NCBI GenBank assembly: GCA_028023455.1
Contig: JAQFVV010012405.1
Coordinates: 2,005,677-2,069,676, forward strand
Origin: Epiperipatus broadwayi
Lineage: Eukaryota; Onychophora; Udeonychophora; Euonychophora; Peripatidae
Direction of reading: 5' to 3'
Length of the DNA: 64,000 nt
Position 1 is the stretch's first letter. Each line of letters begins with the position of its first letter. Of the stretch, positions 45,109 to 58,292 are shown one piece after another. The translations under genes and the position numbers were made by a program. The notes below the pieces were generated by a model. That model ran no database searches and had not been told where the DNA came from. It worked only from the letters and a program-made list of their open reading frames with translations.

Positions 45109-48100
45109 TACATACATATATTGCTAGATGATTCACTATAACATTATTCCATCACATTTCAGTGCTCCACATAATGGTCTGATATTTTCCTATACCTAGG
45201 AGGAAAACAAATCAGATAAAATTTTTAAAGGTAAAAAAAAAATAAAACAACAAAAACAAATACTTTTTAATTGATCTCAGATAATTATTATATTAAATAG
45301 ATTGGGAAATTGAGAATAAAACAGCATTTTTAATTAAATGGTGAAAGGTATAATAAAATAATAATGTCGAGTAATTTAAACATTGAAATGATTAAGACTA
45401 GAGATGAGTATAAAAAGATTATGCTGGGGATAGGATATGGGTGATTTATTAGTAAAATAACTCAAAAGCTGATATAATAAAAGATAAATAAATAGAGTCA
45501 AATGTAAGAAGTGGATCACTGTTCTAACAAATATGATGAACACTTCACTTTACTTATAAAAAAATTAAAGGAAATGTTCAGGACTAACAGTGAAAAAATA
45601 TGAGAAAATATATGAAGAAACACAATATCTAGAAGAAAGAGAGGAGACAAAGGGAAAGAAATAAAAATAATATCCCAGTAGCAAATGAAAAAGACAAAAA
45701 ATGAAAAGAAATTAATAAAAAAAGGTGAAAAATATTGGGAAATAATGTGAAATAATGGAAAAGGAAACATTTAATAAAGAAAACTTGAAAGAAAATAAAT
45801 GATAAAAATTTTGCAGAAAACGATGTGAAACACAATTGTATGCGCTTGGTCTGATTATAATATTGTAATGAATCAAACTAATCAAAGTCTGAATTTATTT
45901 GAAGAGTCTAAAATAGATGCATTGGAAGAGGCAAGAATTTACAATAAGTCAATTGAAAGAGTGGATAAATCCAAAATTGAGATGGTACTGAATGTCTCAA
46001 GTGAAGAAAGTAAATCCACCATATAAAGCAAGCAATATTTTCAGAATACATTGTATAAATGTTTATTGGATACTTTACCAATTAATATATTTATTATTGA
46101 TGTACAAAAATAAATCAATGAGAAGTATAATAATGAGATTAAAATAAAGTAGAAATCATAGAAAAGTCCAAAAATGATTCAATAACTACAGAAAAAATTC
46201 ATATTGATTCAGCAGAGAATAAAATGAATCCAATAATTATTTGAACAAATAGTGCAAGAAATGAGACCAAGAAACTGAGCCAGGGATAACCAACACACTT
46301 ATTAAAGGACAGTTTTTTTACAACTTTATTTTAAAAATGAAATAACACCAGATGGGAAAGATAGGAATTATGAAATATGGATTGGCAATATTGATGAGAT
46401 TATAACTAGAAGAATTAATATTTTGCATTTTGGTCACCATTTATAATCAACTTGGAAAAAGTCGGCCAAAGTTTCAATACTAAGGAATAATACATGATAA
46501 ATAAACTTAGTTTAAATTTGCCCTTCATAGAAATAAAATATTTATTACTGATTTTGGAAGTCCATGATGATTAATTATACAGTACTCACATTATAAAAAA
46601 CATTCAACTTTCATCATATTTACTATTTATTTGAATCAAAACTTTCTATGCATACTTGTATATCATTGAATCTTGGTTCAAACCCATTATTGCAAGTTTA
46701 CTGTTTCAAACAAATTTTGTTTCTCTGTAAAGCCAATTATTTTCCTTTTTTTAATAATTAATTTTTGTATAAGGAATTTTGAGATTGAAAAATCATGTTT
46801 AAACTTCACTTTTTATAAAACGAAATATGTTGTTCAAAGATAGAAAGAGAATATTATTATAATTTAGTTGTTTCATATTCAATGTATTAATTATATGAGT
46901 CATTTACTTAAAGATTGGTCAAAAAATAAATAATAGAAGAATATATAAGAAAAATAAGTAATAGAAGAAATGAAAAACATCAGTTTTTAGTTTTATTCAG
47001 ATGGAGATGTAATTGAATCACTTGAAGATGAAATTTAGTTATTAGTTATTTATGTTTGAAGACATCAAAGGTATAACTTCTCCAAGAATTAGCATAAGTT
47101 CTTTTAAGTAAAAGAAGTTAGCATCAAATTTAATAGGAAAAAGAAATACATTGAAAAATTGTAAGTTATCCTTATCATTTTTTAAATGCAGCTATAAAGA
47201 AATTTATGTATCTTTACATTACTTACAAAATGATTTATTATTTGCAAATCTTAGTTGAGTCATTATCACTATTTCAAAATGTAATCACTGGGAAAGAATA
47301 GATCTACAGCTATAAAAATGTATTGTAAGAGAAAATATATCCATGAGAGCTATAGAAAAATGAAAATCCGCCAATCTGGTCTAATATAAAATAATATCAT
47401 GAAGAAAATTAAATCAATAACAAAATAAATTTGAAAAAAATTACTGATATAGATGTATAATACCCAAGATTTAGAAATAATTTTTTAATTGAATGTATTT
47501 AAAGTAAACCATACATAATAAGAAAATTAGTAATAGTTGAATTTGTAAATTTTTCATAGTTATTATTATTATTTTTTGTCTTTTGAAGATTTTATAAAAT
47601 TTATATTTTTAAATATATTTTTATAGAATATTTTTTTATTATAAACTATTAAACAACGTAAATGTTTATTTTGATTTGATTCAGTATGCATGTATATTTT
47701 TAAAAAGTTAAAGGTAGGATAAATAAAGTATTGAACCTAATCAAAGAGAGATTTAAATAGGAACACAAGGATAATTTAATATATTGGTTTAGGAATGAAA
47801 CAATTTGTATGTATATCAATTTTTTTTTTCATTCTCATAATTTTATTAATTTATTAAATAGTTATTTTAATTATAATTTAATAGTAATTGTATCTGTTCT
47901 ATATTCAATTCTTAATTTGATTGCATAACATATCATTTATTTATCCATGTGATTACGGGCAATCTATTTTACAAAAGAGTTTAAAAGGCTTCTAAGTTGT
48001 GGTGATCTTTGGGTAACTTATTAGAATAGAACAGGTATTTATTACACATATTAGGCTTTTGAATATAGAGAAGATGCTAGAAATGTACGTACATTTTTAT

Positions 48101-50876
48101 CCTTAACACAAATAAAGCTGATTTGTGCTAGCTAATATTTTTATGGTTTGTCTAGAAAAATAAGCAGAAGTAGTTACTCTTAGGGAAATATAACCAATGC
48201 ATCAATATTATTTCTTTCAAGTCATATTTTGAGTAATCAAACTATGGAAGTCATTGATGATTAGTGATTCTGGAAATGGTTTAGTAAATGACCAGTATTA
48301 TGTTAGTTGAAATTTTGTTTTGTTTAAATAGATAGATGTCAGCAGATCTTAGAATCAATATACATCAGATATATGGTAGTACACTACTGAGTATCTGTGT
48401 TTAATAAATACTATTATATGAATCTACTGATCATCATCATTAGCATTGGACTTGAAGTGAGTTTAAATCATCCACATGATTATTGTCATTTGTTGCTTAA
48501 TAATAAATAGGAAAAGGAAGTGTAGTGCAAAATGGGTGTTTACCTTTGGAGACAAATTAAGGAAAGCAAGAGAGGAATAGAATCATTTAAAAATAATTAA
48601 ATAAAATATATACTTAAAAAATAATTGACTCATAACACTAATAGGTAAACATGCCTTATTTTATATACATGGTTATGTGCACGAATGTGTGCATATAATT
48701 ATTATTATACGTTATTAAAATATATTTTAATGATTATTTAAAATATATTATTAATTAATTTTTAATATTGTTTAGAATAATTTAAGTTATTGACAAAAGT
48801 AATGATGTTAGTTAATATTTTAATTTTATGAAGCATTGAGTAAAAGTTTGTTAATTTGATATGCACACTTATTATTTTCAAAAATAAATAACTGAGAGAG
48901 TGGTATTTGGGAATTGCATAGTCTACATGTTTTAAAAATTGAAAGAAAGATTGTCTGCAGTTGGGAAGTAAAAATAAAATGGCTATAACTAAAATGTTTA
49001 AAGTGAAGTTTACTTCAATGGCAGGCTACAATATTAGGATTTCTATCTAGATCTGTAAGAATATCTTATTTGGAAATTTCCAAGATGAATTAAAATACCA
49101 GGAATTCTTACCTTCTGCAGGAACTTAATGGATATGGTGATAGAATTACATACAAAGCAATTGGGAGCAGTACATATTTTAAATGTAATTCAAATATTTC
49201 AATCAGGATTAAAAGGATTCATAGTCAACATCCAGGAAATAATACATGATTATTTTTATTAATTAATTACAAGATTACTTAAATTAATATTAAACTTTTT
49301 CTTAAAGTCATCTCTATTGTTCATAAGTTATGATAAATCATATTAAATTTTCTATTAAAGGCATCTCTATTTTGCATAAGTTATGATAGTTTAATCTGTA
49401 TAAACTTTAATATTAACTATCTTAAATTTTATAACTTTTGGGGTATGAAAATATAATACTTGAGATATTTATTATTATTTAGGTATTTTAAAGTCCTTTA
49501 TAGTTATTATTATAATTTAAATATATTAAGTTCATATACTCTTTAAATTTTGTTCTGATAATAATATAAAATTTCAATGTGGATTTAGTTATTATTAATA
49601 ATTAGAGTAATAAATTCTTAATTCTTTAAACAAACAAATTATTAGAGTTTTAAAGAAATATATACAAACAATTTTGGAAATGAACTTAAGACAATATTGA
49701 ATAAAGTATTTGAGATCAAATGTGAATGTTTTAAATTTGAATGACTATTCAAATTTTATTTTATACACGTTAACTGAGTAAATGTCAGATATTTGTAATA
49801 ACTTTATCATAATTTTCTTACAAGTATAACTTAATCATTTTAAGTTTATAGATTATGAAAAAGTATTTTGCGATGTGATTATGTATAGTATTTATATAAT
49901 TTTATTAACAGATATGTAGACTTATGTTATTCCAAGTTTGAAGTTTTAGTACATGTATATTGTTCTGTCTTAAATATATAAATAATGCTTATTTGATCTG
50001 TTATTATATTATGCATATTTGCAGATGTGCTTTCTTGCTTTATGTTAAGTAAATGATATTTGTGCTCTTTGTATATATAGGAGATCTGTATTTGCAGTGA
50101 AGATCATGGCAGATGATTAGTTTGCTGCTTCTTAATGTATCTTTGTGTAATAATGTTTATGGGTGTATATATTTATATATGTATTTGAAAACAGACAAAT
50201 GTATTGTTGTTATGGAATAAGGATGTTAAATATCCATGGAATAATGATGTTAAATATCCTACTTTCATTTGCCTGATTATATCTAAATATTATAGTTTGT
50301 TTTAGTGTATTATACACACATATTTTGTGTTTGCTTCTTCATATTAAGCTTGAATGAATGATATAATAATATGACAACTTGTTTTGGTCATGGATTTTAA
50401 ACTTTGCCTAAAGATCCTGTTTTCATGTTGAATTAAATGGTTTTATACATACTCATGTTGATTGATACATTAAAATGTAATAAACTATGTAAAGTTCAAA
50501 AATTATTGAGTAATATTGCCATTATAGAAATTAAATTACATAATAATAGATTCTCATAAGATAAAGCTATATGATTAATAATTATAAAATTTGATTTATA
50601 GTTTGTATAATTTTCTGATTTGACTTTCCATTATGTATGTACTGAATAAATAAGAATACAAAAACTCTGACAGATAATGAAAATTATTCTTTGCGTTTAA
50701 AGTATGATAAACAGTACCAAAAGCGTTTGGCAAATAGTTTTTTTTTGTGATTAATGTTTTTTGAAATTTAGCTAATCTGTTTATCACACTTTATATGTGA
50801 AGAATAATTTTCATTATGTACTGAGTATTTATATTATTGTTAATCATTAATATATTATTGTAACTTGGTCCTACAA
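45109..50876. other. Intronic AT-rich sequence, no gene seen
   Basis: Purine-rich patch at 45560-45830. A 52-codon open stretch at 45868-46026 (+, LFEESKIDALEEARIYNKSI) looks somewhat coding-like but is followed by stops and resembles no family I recognise. Short tandem duplications lie near 49298-49390 and 50210-50262. No exon with a plausible splice context is seen. Confidence 0.4.
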
Positions 50877-51037
50877 TATACCATACACTCTCCAATTAAC
50901 ACTTTACAATGCAATTTTAACATATGATTTATTTCAACTGCCCTGCAGTCATCATCAGAGCTCTTTTAAACTTTATTACAGGTACACTGTATGTTAAAAT
51001 TGCATTGTAAAGTGTTAATTGGGGTGTGTATGGTATA
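50877..51037. repeat. Inverted repeat (foldback element), arms about 48 bp
   Basis: Left arm 50877-50925 (ATACCATACACTCTCCAATT, AACACTTTACAATGCAATTT) and right arm 50991-51037 are reverse complements with two or three mismatches, separated by about 65 bp containing a GC-richer part (CTGCCCTGCAG). The structure suits a short MITE-like element. It lies in SCAPER intron 1. Confidence 0.88.
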
Positions 51038-51309
51038 TTATATATATATATATAATTAATCAATGCAAATACGGAGAAGTGGAAATAAATTTTGGTTCTA
51101 CAATGTGATAATCAAATTATTTATTTTCTTAATTGTTAGGTTATTTTGTTTATATGTTATTTAATAAATATATCTGCTATAGTTAATTGTTGGTTGCATA
51201 ATATACTTTTAAGAGAAATATATTGGTAATGGTTTTATGTTTTGTTACTTACTCATATTTCTGACCATTACAATATATATATATAAGGTATAGGTAGAAC
51301 AGGTTTTAA

Positions 51310-51440
51310 ATAGCTCAATGTGAGGCAAAGGCATATTAACCATTCATAGAAGATCAGTGAAGAAAGTAATATTTACCTAGCTTGCAAATTACTGGATAAT
51401 GAAGGTTTGAATAGTTTTACATTCTATTATCTGGATAAGA
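51310..51440 (+). repeat. Weak dispersed repeat related to 22610-22760
   Basis: Similar order of short blocks to the region upstream of the gene, in the same orientation. Too diverged to classify. Confidence 0.35.
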
Positions 51441-52151
51441 ATAACTTGGTTTCATTTATTCTCCAATATTGGATGGTTTATTGGCTGCCTATGAACTACT
51501 TCGAAATAAAAATTTGTAGCCTGTTGAAAAAATGTTAAAATTTACTCAGTCTGGATTTGAATGTAAATCATATAAGCAACAGATGATGCACTATTATTAC
51601 ACAAAAAGACCAGTATATAAATTCAAAAACATTTTTATTTTCTTATCTTCCAACTTTTATTATCTGAAATATCTTTTATAATTTACCATCCTTCAAGAAT
51701 TATCTAATCTGTTTACTATTGATAGAAATCTAATGTTTAAAAAATAAAACAATTTATCATGAAATCTAGTCAGGAAATTCTTAACCTCAAAACCTTTCAG
51801 GAGATGCATTTGTTATGCCATATCTATGATATTTTTAACTGATATTTTTTGATTTGCTGATATATTTTCAGGGCTTATTCATTTGAGACTTATATTTTAA
51901 ATGAAGTATTGAATGGTAGATTACTATTCTAGATTTCATTCATTACATTTATAAATAATGAATATTGCTTAGTTCTGATCTAATTTTAAAGTTTTGCGTA
52001 ATCACATAGATGACTTGTTTACAGCTTTGCAATATTTTTTTAATTGTTGTTAATTAATATATGTATCATTATTACTATATAACATTATATGCATAGAGTA
52101 GTGTTTAGGTTTTTAAAATTATAAATAAATACATTAAAAAATATATTTTAG

Positions 52152-52278
52152 GTTTATGGTGGAAGTCATGATCGAGTTAGAAAATTAGTTGAACAGGAAG
52201 GAAGAACAGCTCGCAATTTGATCTTGTGGAGTGTGCCTGTAGATGATAATACCACATCATCATCTAGTGAAAGTTCTG
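52152..52278 (+). CDS. SCAPER: SCAPER, second coding exon (SHDRVRKLVEQEGRTARNL block)
   Basis: 127 nt, preceded by the acceptor TATTTTAG and followed by the donor GTAAAG. It encodes 42 residues plus one base (phase 1 end). The block SHDRVRKLVEQEGRTARNLI followed by WSVP is the recognisable N-terminus of SCAPER (vertebrate form SHDKVRRIVAEEGRTARNLIAWSVP, from family knowledge). A serine-rich tail (TTSSSSESS) leads to the splice site. Phase fits exon 1 (0) and exon 3 (1), so the three pieces form one reading frame without a stop. Intron 1, between this exon and the first, is 28,194 nt and full of retroelements. Confidence 0.93.
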
Positions 52279-52979
52279 GTAAAGTAATTTTATAAATTTT
52301 ACTGTTTTATTTTTTGGTTACTAAGTTGCATGAAATAATAATAAATGATACGATTGAAACATAATTAGAAAAAGTTTTTTTTTTCCCTATCATAAAATAG
52401 ATAAATTTAAAAAATGAAAAAAAACAACAACTAATTTTAATACCCCTTCCCCTAAATTTCATGTTTAGAAAGGAATTATTATTGGATATCTGTTGAATGA
52501 TGATCCTGTATATTTCCACATTTACCTTTTTCAATTTCTTCTGTCATTTTCATGTACTTTAAAAGCATACTCTTTTTCGCAAAGTTTCTTATCATGTTTT
52601 TATTCAATCTCTTTTTCTATCATCTTTTGTTGTTCAAATATACTCATTGTAATTTCCTTACCTTTAGATATATCTTCATACTAGATGAAAATATAATATG
52701 CTGGTGGAATGATAATTAAAAATCATTCTCCTAGCAGTTGTTTGTAATATGTTAAATTGGACTCTGATAGATATATGCTGACATTGGTGAGTGTATACAT
52801 ATGTAAAAATGATGTTTTTATACATGTATAACAATATTATAAGGATTAAATAGAGTCTCAGTAGTGAGATATACAAAAGGATTGGTATGCATAAACATTG
52901 CTTTGATGAAAAGCAAAACCTATTGACTTTCAAAATGTATAAATTTGAAGTTTCTAAAGAAAATAATACAGTTATATGG

Positions 52980-53260
52980 TTGACTAATGGCTTTATATGG
53001 CAATGAGGCATGGACATTTAACTGTTCATTTCAGAAGATTGAAGTCCATTTGAAATGTCGGATTGGAGGCACAAAAAGAAGTTAAATGCTGAGATTCTAA
53101 AGAATGAGGGATGAAGATGACTAATTAATGCATAGTGTTGGCACAAGAAGACTCTATTGATTGAGATGTGTTCTGAGATACAATGATGTAATGAAAGATA
53201 ATGGAGATTAGTCTTATACTGCCAAGAGGCAATTAAATATGAAGATATTTAGTGTGATTG
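52980..53260 (+). pseudogene. Non-LTR retrotransposon 3'-end remnant
   Basis: The frame reads ALYGNEAWTF, then KIEVHLKCRIGGTKR, comparable with the pattern L-x-YG-x-E-x-W-T followed by R-x-L-x-x-F-x-x-x-C-x-R in the post-RT region of RTE/BovB-like proteins. Several stops follow. It differs from the main RTE family and may belong with the element at 32.6-34.1 kb. Confidence 0.5.
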
Positions 53261-53299
53261 AAGATTAATTTGTATGGACTTTTCATATTAAAATACTAC

Positions 53300-55590
53300 A
53301 TCACTCCTGGGATTGAATGATTAACTATCTGAAATGTTGATGCAATTTTTTTTTATTGTCCTATTTGATGATGTTTTCATTAACAAATATGTTTATGTTA
53401 TCAAAAATGAAATGTAAATTCTTAACTGATTTTACTATATATATTTTGAAAGCTTTGTTTAAATAAAATAACCATTTTGTATTGTATATACAATGTGTTC
53501 AATGAGAAATATTGGAATGGCTATTATTTAAATTATCAACAACAGCCTGAAAGCTTAAGATAATAGATTATGATGATATATGATTGAACAATGAGATTAA
53601 GTGTTACAAGTTTTTATGAAAAATGTAGATAAAAGCCTTTCATGTCATTCAAGGAAGGTTAGAAATGAGAATTCTGAGTATTCAGTAATAAAATTATCGG
53701 ATCAGCTACTTAAAAAGATGTCTGTAAAGTAATAAGAAATTAATGTTTAGAAAATATTAAAATTGAAATAACTTTATAATAAATTCTTTATGCACTCATG
53801 CTCAGAAAATTCAAGTTTATTTATGATGAAATTATTGGTTCTGTAATTGTTCATTTTTTACAATTAAAATTTAATCAAATAACAAAGAATCAATGTATCT
53901 GGAAATAAGATAAGATTTTTATTTGCTTTATACTTTGAACTTTCTTTTCTAAATGAACTGCTTAAAAGTAAACAGAAATTTTGATATAAATAAATGAATA
54001 CAGTATGTTAGTACTTTTTAATAATTATAAAGTTAGATATTAATAGAATTAAAGGGTCTGTATTTGAATTGCTGGATACAAATTTAGTCATTCTTTTATG
54101 TTGAATTTTGGGATATTATTTGTTTTTATTTTTAATTCTAATTAATTACAATTTTTTGTCAAATGCTTATTTTTTTCTTATTGAATTTTATTTATGCACA
54201 ATAACTGACAGATTGTTTTGAATTATTTTATTATATAAAGTGATTTATATTAACATATGTCTGCAATTAATGATATAATTAGCATGTTAGTAATAATAAA
54301 GTGGATATTAAATCTAATTATGTCAGATATTTATTTTATAAGATAGTATAAAAATTTTATATCCATTTAAATGTAATTTAATGATGCAGGTTATCTCAGC
54401 AAACAACACAATTTGTTAGTTTTAACCATATTCTATGTTATACCATGGTCTGTTATATGTCCAGATCAGTTTTTTTTTTTTCATTCTTTAATTTTGTAAT
54501 CTAGTCTCTTTTCTAATATTCCTTTCACATCTAAAAGTCTCCAATATTTTTCTTCATATTTCCATAATCGTCTTAAGTTTCTGCTTCTGCAGGCCAATTT
54601 CCAAAGGCTTACTACATCTTTTTAAGTGATATATTCAAAAGATTACTGAATAGTTTTTTTTTTTTTTTAATAAAAGTTTGCTTAGCCATTATATTAATTC
54701 ATTATACCCCCCCCCTTCTTCCTATTTTTATTGTTTTATTTCTTTTCTGAAATTTATAATATATTAAATCAATTTCATTTAGTTCTTTTAAAATAGATAA
54801 TTTTATTCATTATCAGAAGTAAATAATACAAAATTTACTTGTCAGGAAGTGAAAAAATAAATAAATTAAGAAATGGAAATCCATATAAATAAAAGTTTTA
54901 AAAATCAGAAGTTCATGAAGAAAATACAAAATATTTTCATTTAATATCATGGCCGAAGACTGAGTGTGTTCAGATAAATTTGACTAACTAAAATAAATAT
55001 GATAAAGGCTGAATGATTCATTCTTCAAAATTCTTTTTTCCTTCCACTTAGATTAGAACATATGCAGATTTAATTCAAGCAATAATCAAACTTTAATTTT
55101 ATTCACATCATTAAGAAGCAACTCAGCTTTTGCACCAAAAAATTGACAAAACCATTGTGCATTTTCTTCAATTTCTTTAATTAACCAGGAATAATGATCC
55201 AATAGACTTTGTGCTGATGAATCTTATAATTGCCAATTTTCAGATCAAAATGCACAGGTGATGTAAGTGACATATTTGATAAATCTTGTTTATATTTCTA
55301 GATTAATAATTTATATATATACATAAATCCAATGTATGATATGTTAAAGTATAATATATTGATCAAGGAAAAAGGTCAAAGGGTCTGTTTGCAATAAATG
55401 TATATTCTAGACTGAACTAGTTACTGCTTATTCACATTCATAAATATTAGGTTATACATTGTTTAAATAAAACATGGTAGTGAAATAAATAAATGTAACC
55501 AAACCAATAAGTTAGGAGTGCAGAATCTGAAATTAATAAAAGCATTTTAAATAAGCATTTATTTTATATAGCACGGTGTTTTTAAATTGT
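53300..55590. other. Intronic AT-rich sequence, no feature seen
   Basis: Long T and C runs near 54470 and 54705; nothing else recognisable. Confidence 0.4.
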
Positions 55591-55973
55591 AAATAATAAT
55601 AATCAGCCATTAAGCTAATGCACATGCGCTTTGTGGATTTTAACTATAAATGAATACTCTCACTTTCCAAACACGAGATAAAGTCTTTATGAAAAGATAG
55701 AATGAATCCATCTATCCTTTCAACCCAAACGTTTAAGTATGGGCAAATCTTAAGCATTTGTAAATGAGATCGTGAAGATATTAAATAGGCACACTCTCAT
55801 TTCCAAATGCTTAAGATTTGCCCATACTTAAACATTTGGGTTGAAAGAATAGATGGAATCATTCTATCTTTTCACAAAGACTTTATCTTGTATGGAAAGT
55901 GAGAGTATTCATTTATAGTTAAAATCCACAAAGCACATGTGCATTAGCTTTAATGGCTGATTATTACTATTTA
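55591..55973. repeat. Long near-perfect inverted repeat (arms about 180 bp, loop 15 nt)
   Basis: The left arm 55591-55774 and right arm 55790-55973 match as reverse complements along their full length with about a dozen differences. Examples of shared blocks are ATTTTAACTATAAATGAATA, AAGTATGGGCAAATCTTAAG and CATTTGTAAATGAGA/CATTTGGAAATGAGA. The loop is only 15 nt. AAAAGCATTTTA occurs on both sides (55538-55549 and 55973-55984), a possible target duplication. It lies in SCAPER intron 2, so the pre-mRNA would carry the hairpin. No coding content. Confidence 0.95.
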
Positions 55974-55984
55974 AAAGCATTTTA

Positions 55985-57709
55985 GTAAATTCAGCAAGAA
56001 TTATTGGCATTTATTTAAAAGAAATTTTCAGTAAGTGAACTTGTAACAAATCAGATGTAGTGGCAAATTGGGATAATTTTTAGAACAAAAGACAATTATT
56101 GTTTTGAGTGTGTGTGTACAGACTTTTTGGAAACATCTGAACCTTTATCACTGATTGATGATTGGACAGACCAAGATGACTTTTTTAAAAAGCACACAAT
56201 GGGATACTTGAATGCTTTTTAAAGACACCAGAAACCTTCTACTTGACTGTTTAATTGATCATTGATGCTTGTATTAATACAAGACAAATTTTGCAGTGAT
56301 TATTGATGTTGTCACTTTTGCATGATGTAGTTAAATGATTGCTATAACTCTGCAACATTGCTTTCTTTGTTTTAAGTAATTTTCTATGAATTTCTACTTT
56401 TATTAGCCGTAATGCGTTTGAATTTATTGGCAGTTGGAATTTTTATTTTCTTTGCTCTGATATTCATTTTGAAGATTTGATAATTAATGTGCTCTTCTGA
56501 AATCTATTTTTCTTTGTATGAATGTTTGTCTTGATGGCGGGTTTATTAGTCTGTTTTTCAAAATGAACTCTACAACCATATGCTGAGAATTTTCAGGTAC
56601 ATTGAGTCTTCTTAGCTTATACTGTAGCTCTGCTAACTTGTTGATTGGTCATCTACAATGACTTTAATTAATTTTTTTAAACTATTACTGGCTCCCTCCC
56701 CCTAATATATGGCTTTTAACTTTATACTGACTTTACTTGACTTTTAAATAGTTGTATTATTGTTATATTGCAAGTTATTAGCCACTTCATGAGTTAATAA
56801 ACTCACCACTTACTTAGAAATTAATTCTTTTAGTGTTTTTTTACATGGATATCTACTTTTGAAAGGACATAAAAGAATTTTTAATTTTAGCTTTTTTTTC
56901 GCAGCTAAACAAACAAGCTATTATTTTATAGGTAAATGATAAACTGATGTTAATATAATTGGTGAACTTTAGCTATATACTTTTACGACTATACAATTGT
57001 AAATATTATGTGCAATGTTATAAGCAAATAAACAATCATATGAAACTTTATCATACATTATTTAATTCAGAACAGTTACTTAGCAACAATGAACATTTAT
57101 TATAAGAATTCTAAGAAATCAATAAGTGGTGCTAAATTATTTATATTTTAAAACTCAAATTTTTTATTTATCAGTTAATGGAAATCCACATAAATAATAT
57201 ATATATATGTTACTTTATTTTTATTATCTTCACTCTTCACCGGAACCATCTCTTGTAAGCTAGTAATCAATAAATACCAGATAGTAGTTCTATGAAAATA
57301 TATATCTAGTACTATACTATCCATATCTCTAGACCTTTTGGATCTAATGCTCTTCTTAGCTCTCAGTTATGTTTTACTCTTTTTTACTATTAAGGTACTG
57401 ACTTGAAATATGGATAATATAGGTGTGATGTTATTAGGCCAGTAACTGTATATATTTTTGTGTTCCCAGATTTGCAATAATTGTAGACACCTTTTATTTT
57501 ATTTTATTTTTTGATTAGGTTGATGTAAATAAGCAAACATCATTTAATCACTACTTATATAAAACTAAGGATATCAAACTTTATAATCACATAAGCAAGT
57601 TGGCTTTAGTTCAAAACATTAAAGTGTGTGTTTGAATTTCAGGCTAATATCTTTAAAGGAAAAAAAAAAGATTAATAGTTTGCATGTTTAGAAGAGGTGT
57701 TTTGGATAC
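55985..57709. other. Intronic AT-rich sequence, no feature seen
   Basis: No exon, element or RNA can be supported. Confidence 0.4.
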
Positions 57710-57825
57710 AAAAGGTCCAAATGCATTTGGTTCAAGCTCTTCAGTGACAAAGGTTATAAACCAGAAATTTGTTTGGGCATGTGGATAAAATAGTATTGGA
57801 TAAGCATTTAGTAGCATCGAATGTA
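57710..57825 (+). repeat. Diverged copy of a foldback repeat family
   Basis: Resembles the interior of 59740-59952: TTCAAGCTCTTCAGTGACAA against TCCAAAGCTCCTCACTGACA, then ACCAGAAA/ACTAGAAA and TATTGGATAAGCA(T/C). Terminal repeats are not visible. Confidence 0.5.
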
Positions 57826-58059
57826 ATTTCTTTGGATTATTTAAGTTTGCAATAAATAACTGAAGTAGAATGAAGAGAATTTCTCTTCTGTAAGAAGTGG
57901 TCATATGATATTTATTGGTTTATTTGAAGATATATTTTTGTATTTACATATATATTTTTACTTTAATATATATATATTTTAATTTACATATGTTATAGAT
58001 GATGATGTTCATGCAAAGTATGTGTTTTTTTTTACATATTTAATTTTATTTTTATATAG

Positions 58060-58292
58060 CATCAAAAAACAAACCACCCAGTGGTCGGAAATTCATAAAA
58101 AATTCAAATTCTCCACCTCGAACACCAAACAAAATATCAAAACATTCCTCTGAAAAATCTGGAGATTTTCTTAGACATAAAAAAGTTGATCTTAGGGCAA
58201 GGTACTGGGCTTTTCTCTTTGACAATTTAAGGAGAGCTGTGGATGAGATTTACCAGACCTGTGAAGCTGATGAGAGTGTTATAGAATGCAAG
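58060..58292 (+). CDS. SCAPER: SCAPER, third coding exon (RYWAFLFDNLRRAVDEIY domain)
   Basis: 233 nt between the acceptor TTTATATAG and the donor GTAATAAT. Joined to the last base of the previous exon it reads 78 codons with no stop. A basic, proline- and serine-rich linker (NKPPSGRKFIKNSNSPPRTP) is followed by KKVDLRARYWAFLFDNLRRA and VDEIYQTCEADESVIECK. This is the most conserved N-terminal block of SCAPER (SCAPER_N family), almost identical to the vertebrate protein, where the exon also ends at ECK. The end is phase 0, and the following exon lies beyond position 64000. The rest of the protein (coiled coil, zinc finger and C-terminal region in the family) is not in this window. Confidence 0.97.

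Larger units (their letters stand above)
23958..52151 (+). other. SCAPER: SCAPER intron 1 (28.2 kb)
   Basis: Bounded by GTAAGT and TTTTAG. It contains an RTE fragment (+), a decayed Ty3/Gypsy element (-), a second non-LTR element (-), a SINE (-), two RTE copies (-) and two hairpin sequences. Most large insertions are antisense to the gene; only the 1.5-kb RTE piece at 25.6-27.0 kb is in sense. Phase 0 intron. Confidence 0.75.
52279..58059 (+). other. SCAPER: SCAPER intron 2 (5.8 kb)
   Basis: Phase 1 intron bounded by GTAAAG and ATATAG. It holds a decayed non-LTR fragment near 53.0 kb, the large hairpin at 55591-55973 and a divergent copy of a foldback repeat near 57.7 kb. The remainder is AT-rich with no further exon that I can recognise. 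Confidence 0.85.

Noticed and set aside
45516-45835. Phe-rich minus-strand open frames resembling membrane segments
   Set aside because: They arise from a purine-rich (GAA/AAA) plus-strand patch; there is no start context, conservation or splice signals.
45868-46026. 52-codon plus-strand frame with acidic, helix-like residues
   Set aside because: No splice signals at the ends fitting SCAPER, stops follow, and no family match. It may be chance or old element coding, so it was not called as a gene.
46680-46700. B-box-like GGTTCAAACCC suggesting a tRNA or SINE
   Set aside because: No A box at the proper distance, no cloverleaf, no target duplication.
52676-53017. 113-codon minus-strand open frame in intron 2
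   Set aside because: It overlaps a plus-strand non-LTR remnant, is AT-driven, and has no motif.
57653-57904. 83-codon minus-strand open frame
   Set aside because: It overlaps the diverged foldback repeat copy and a poly-A run; its composition is not protein-like.
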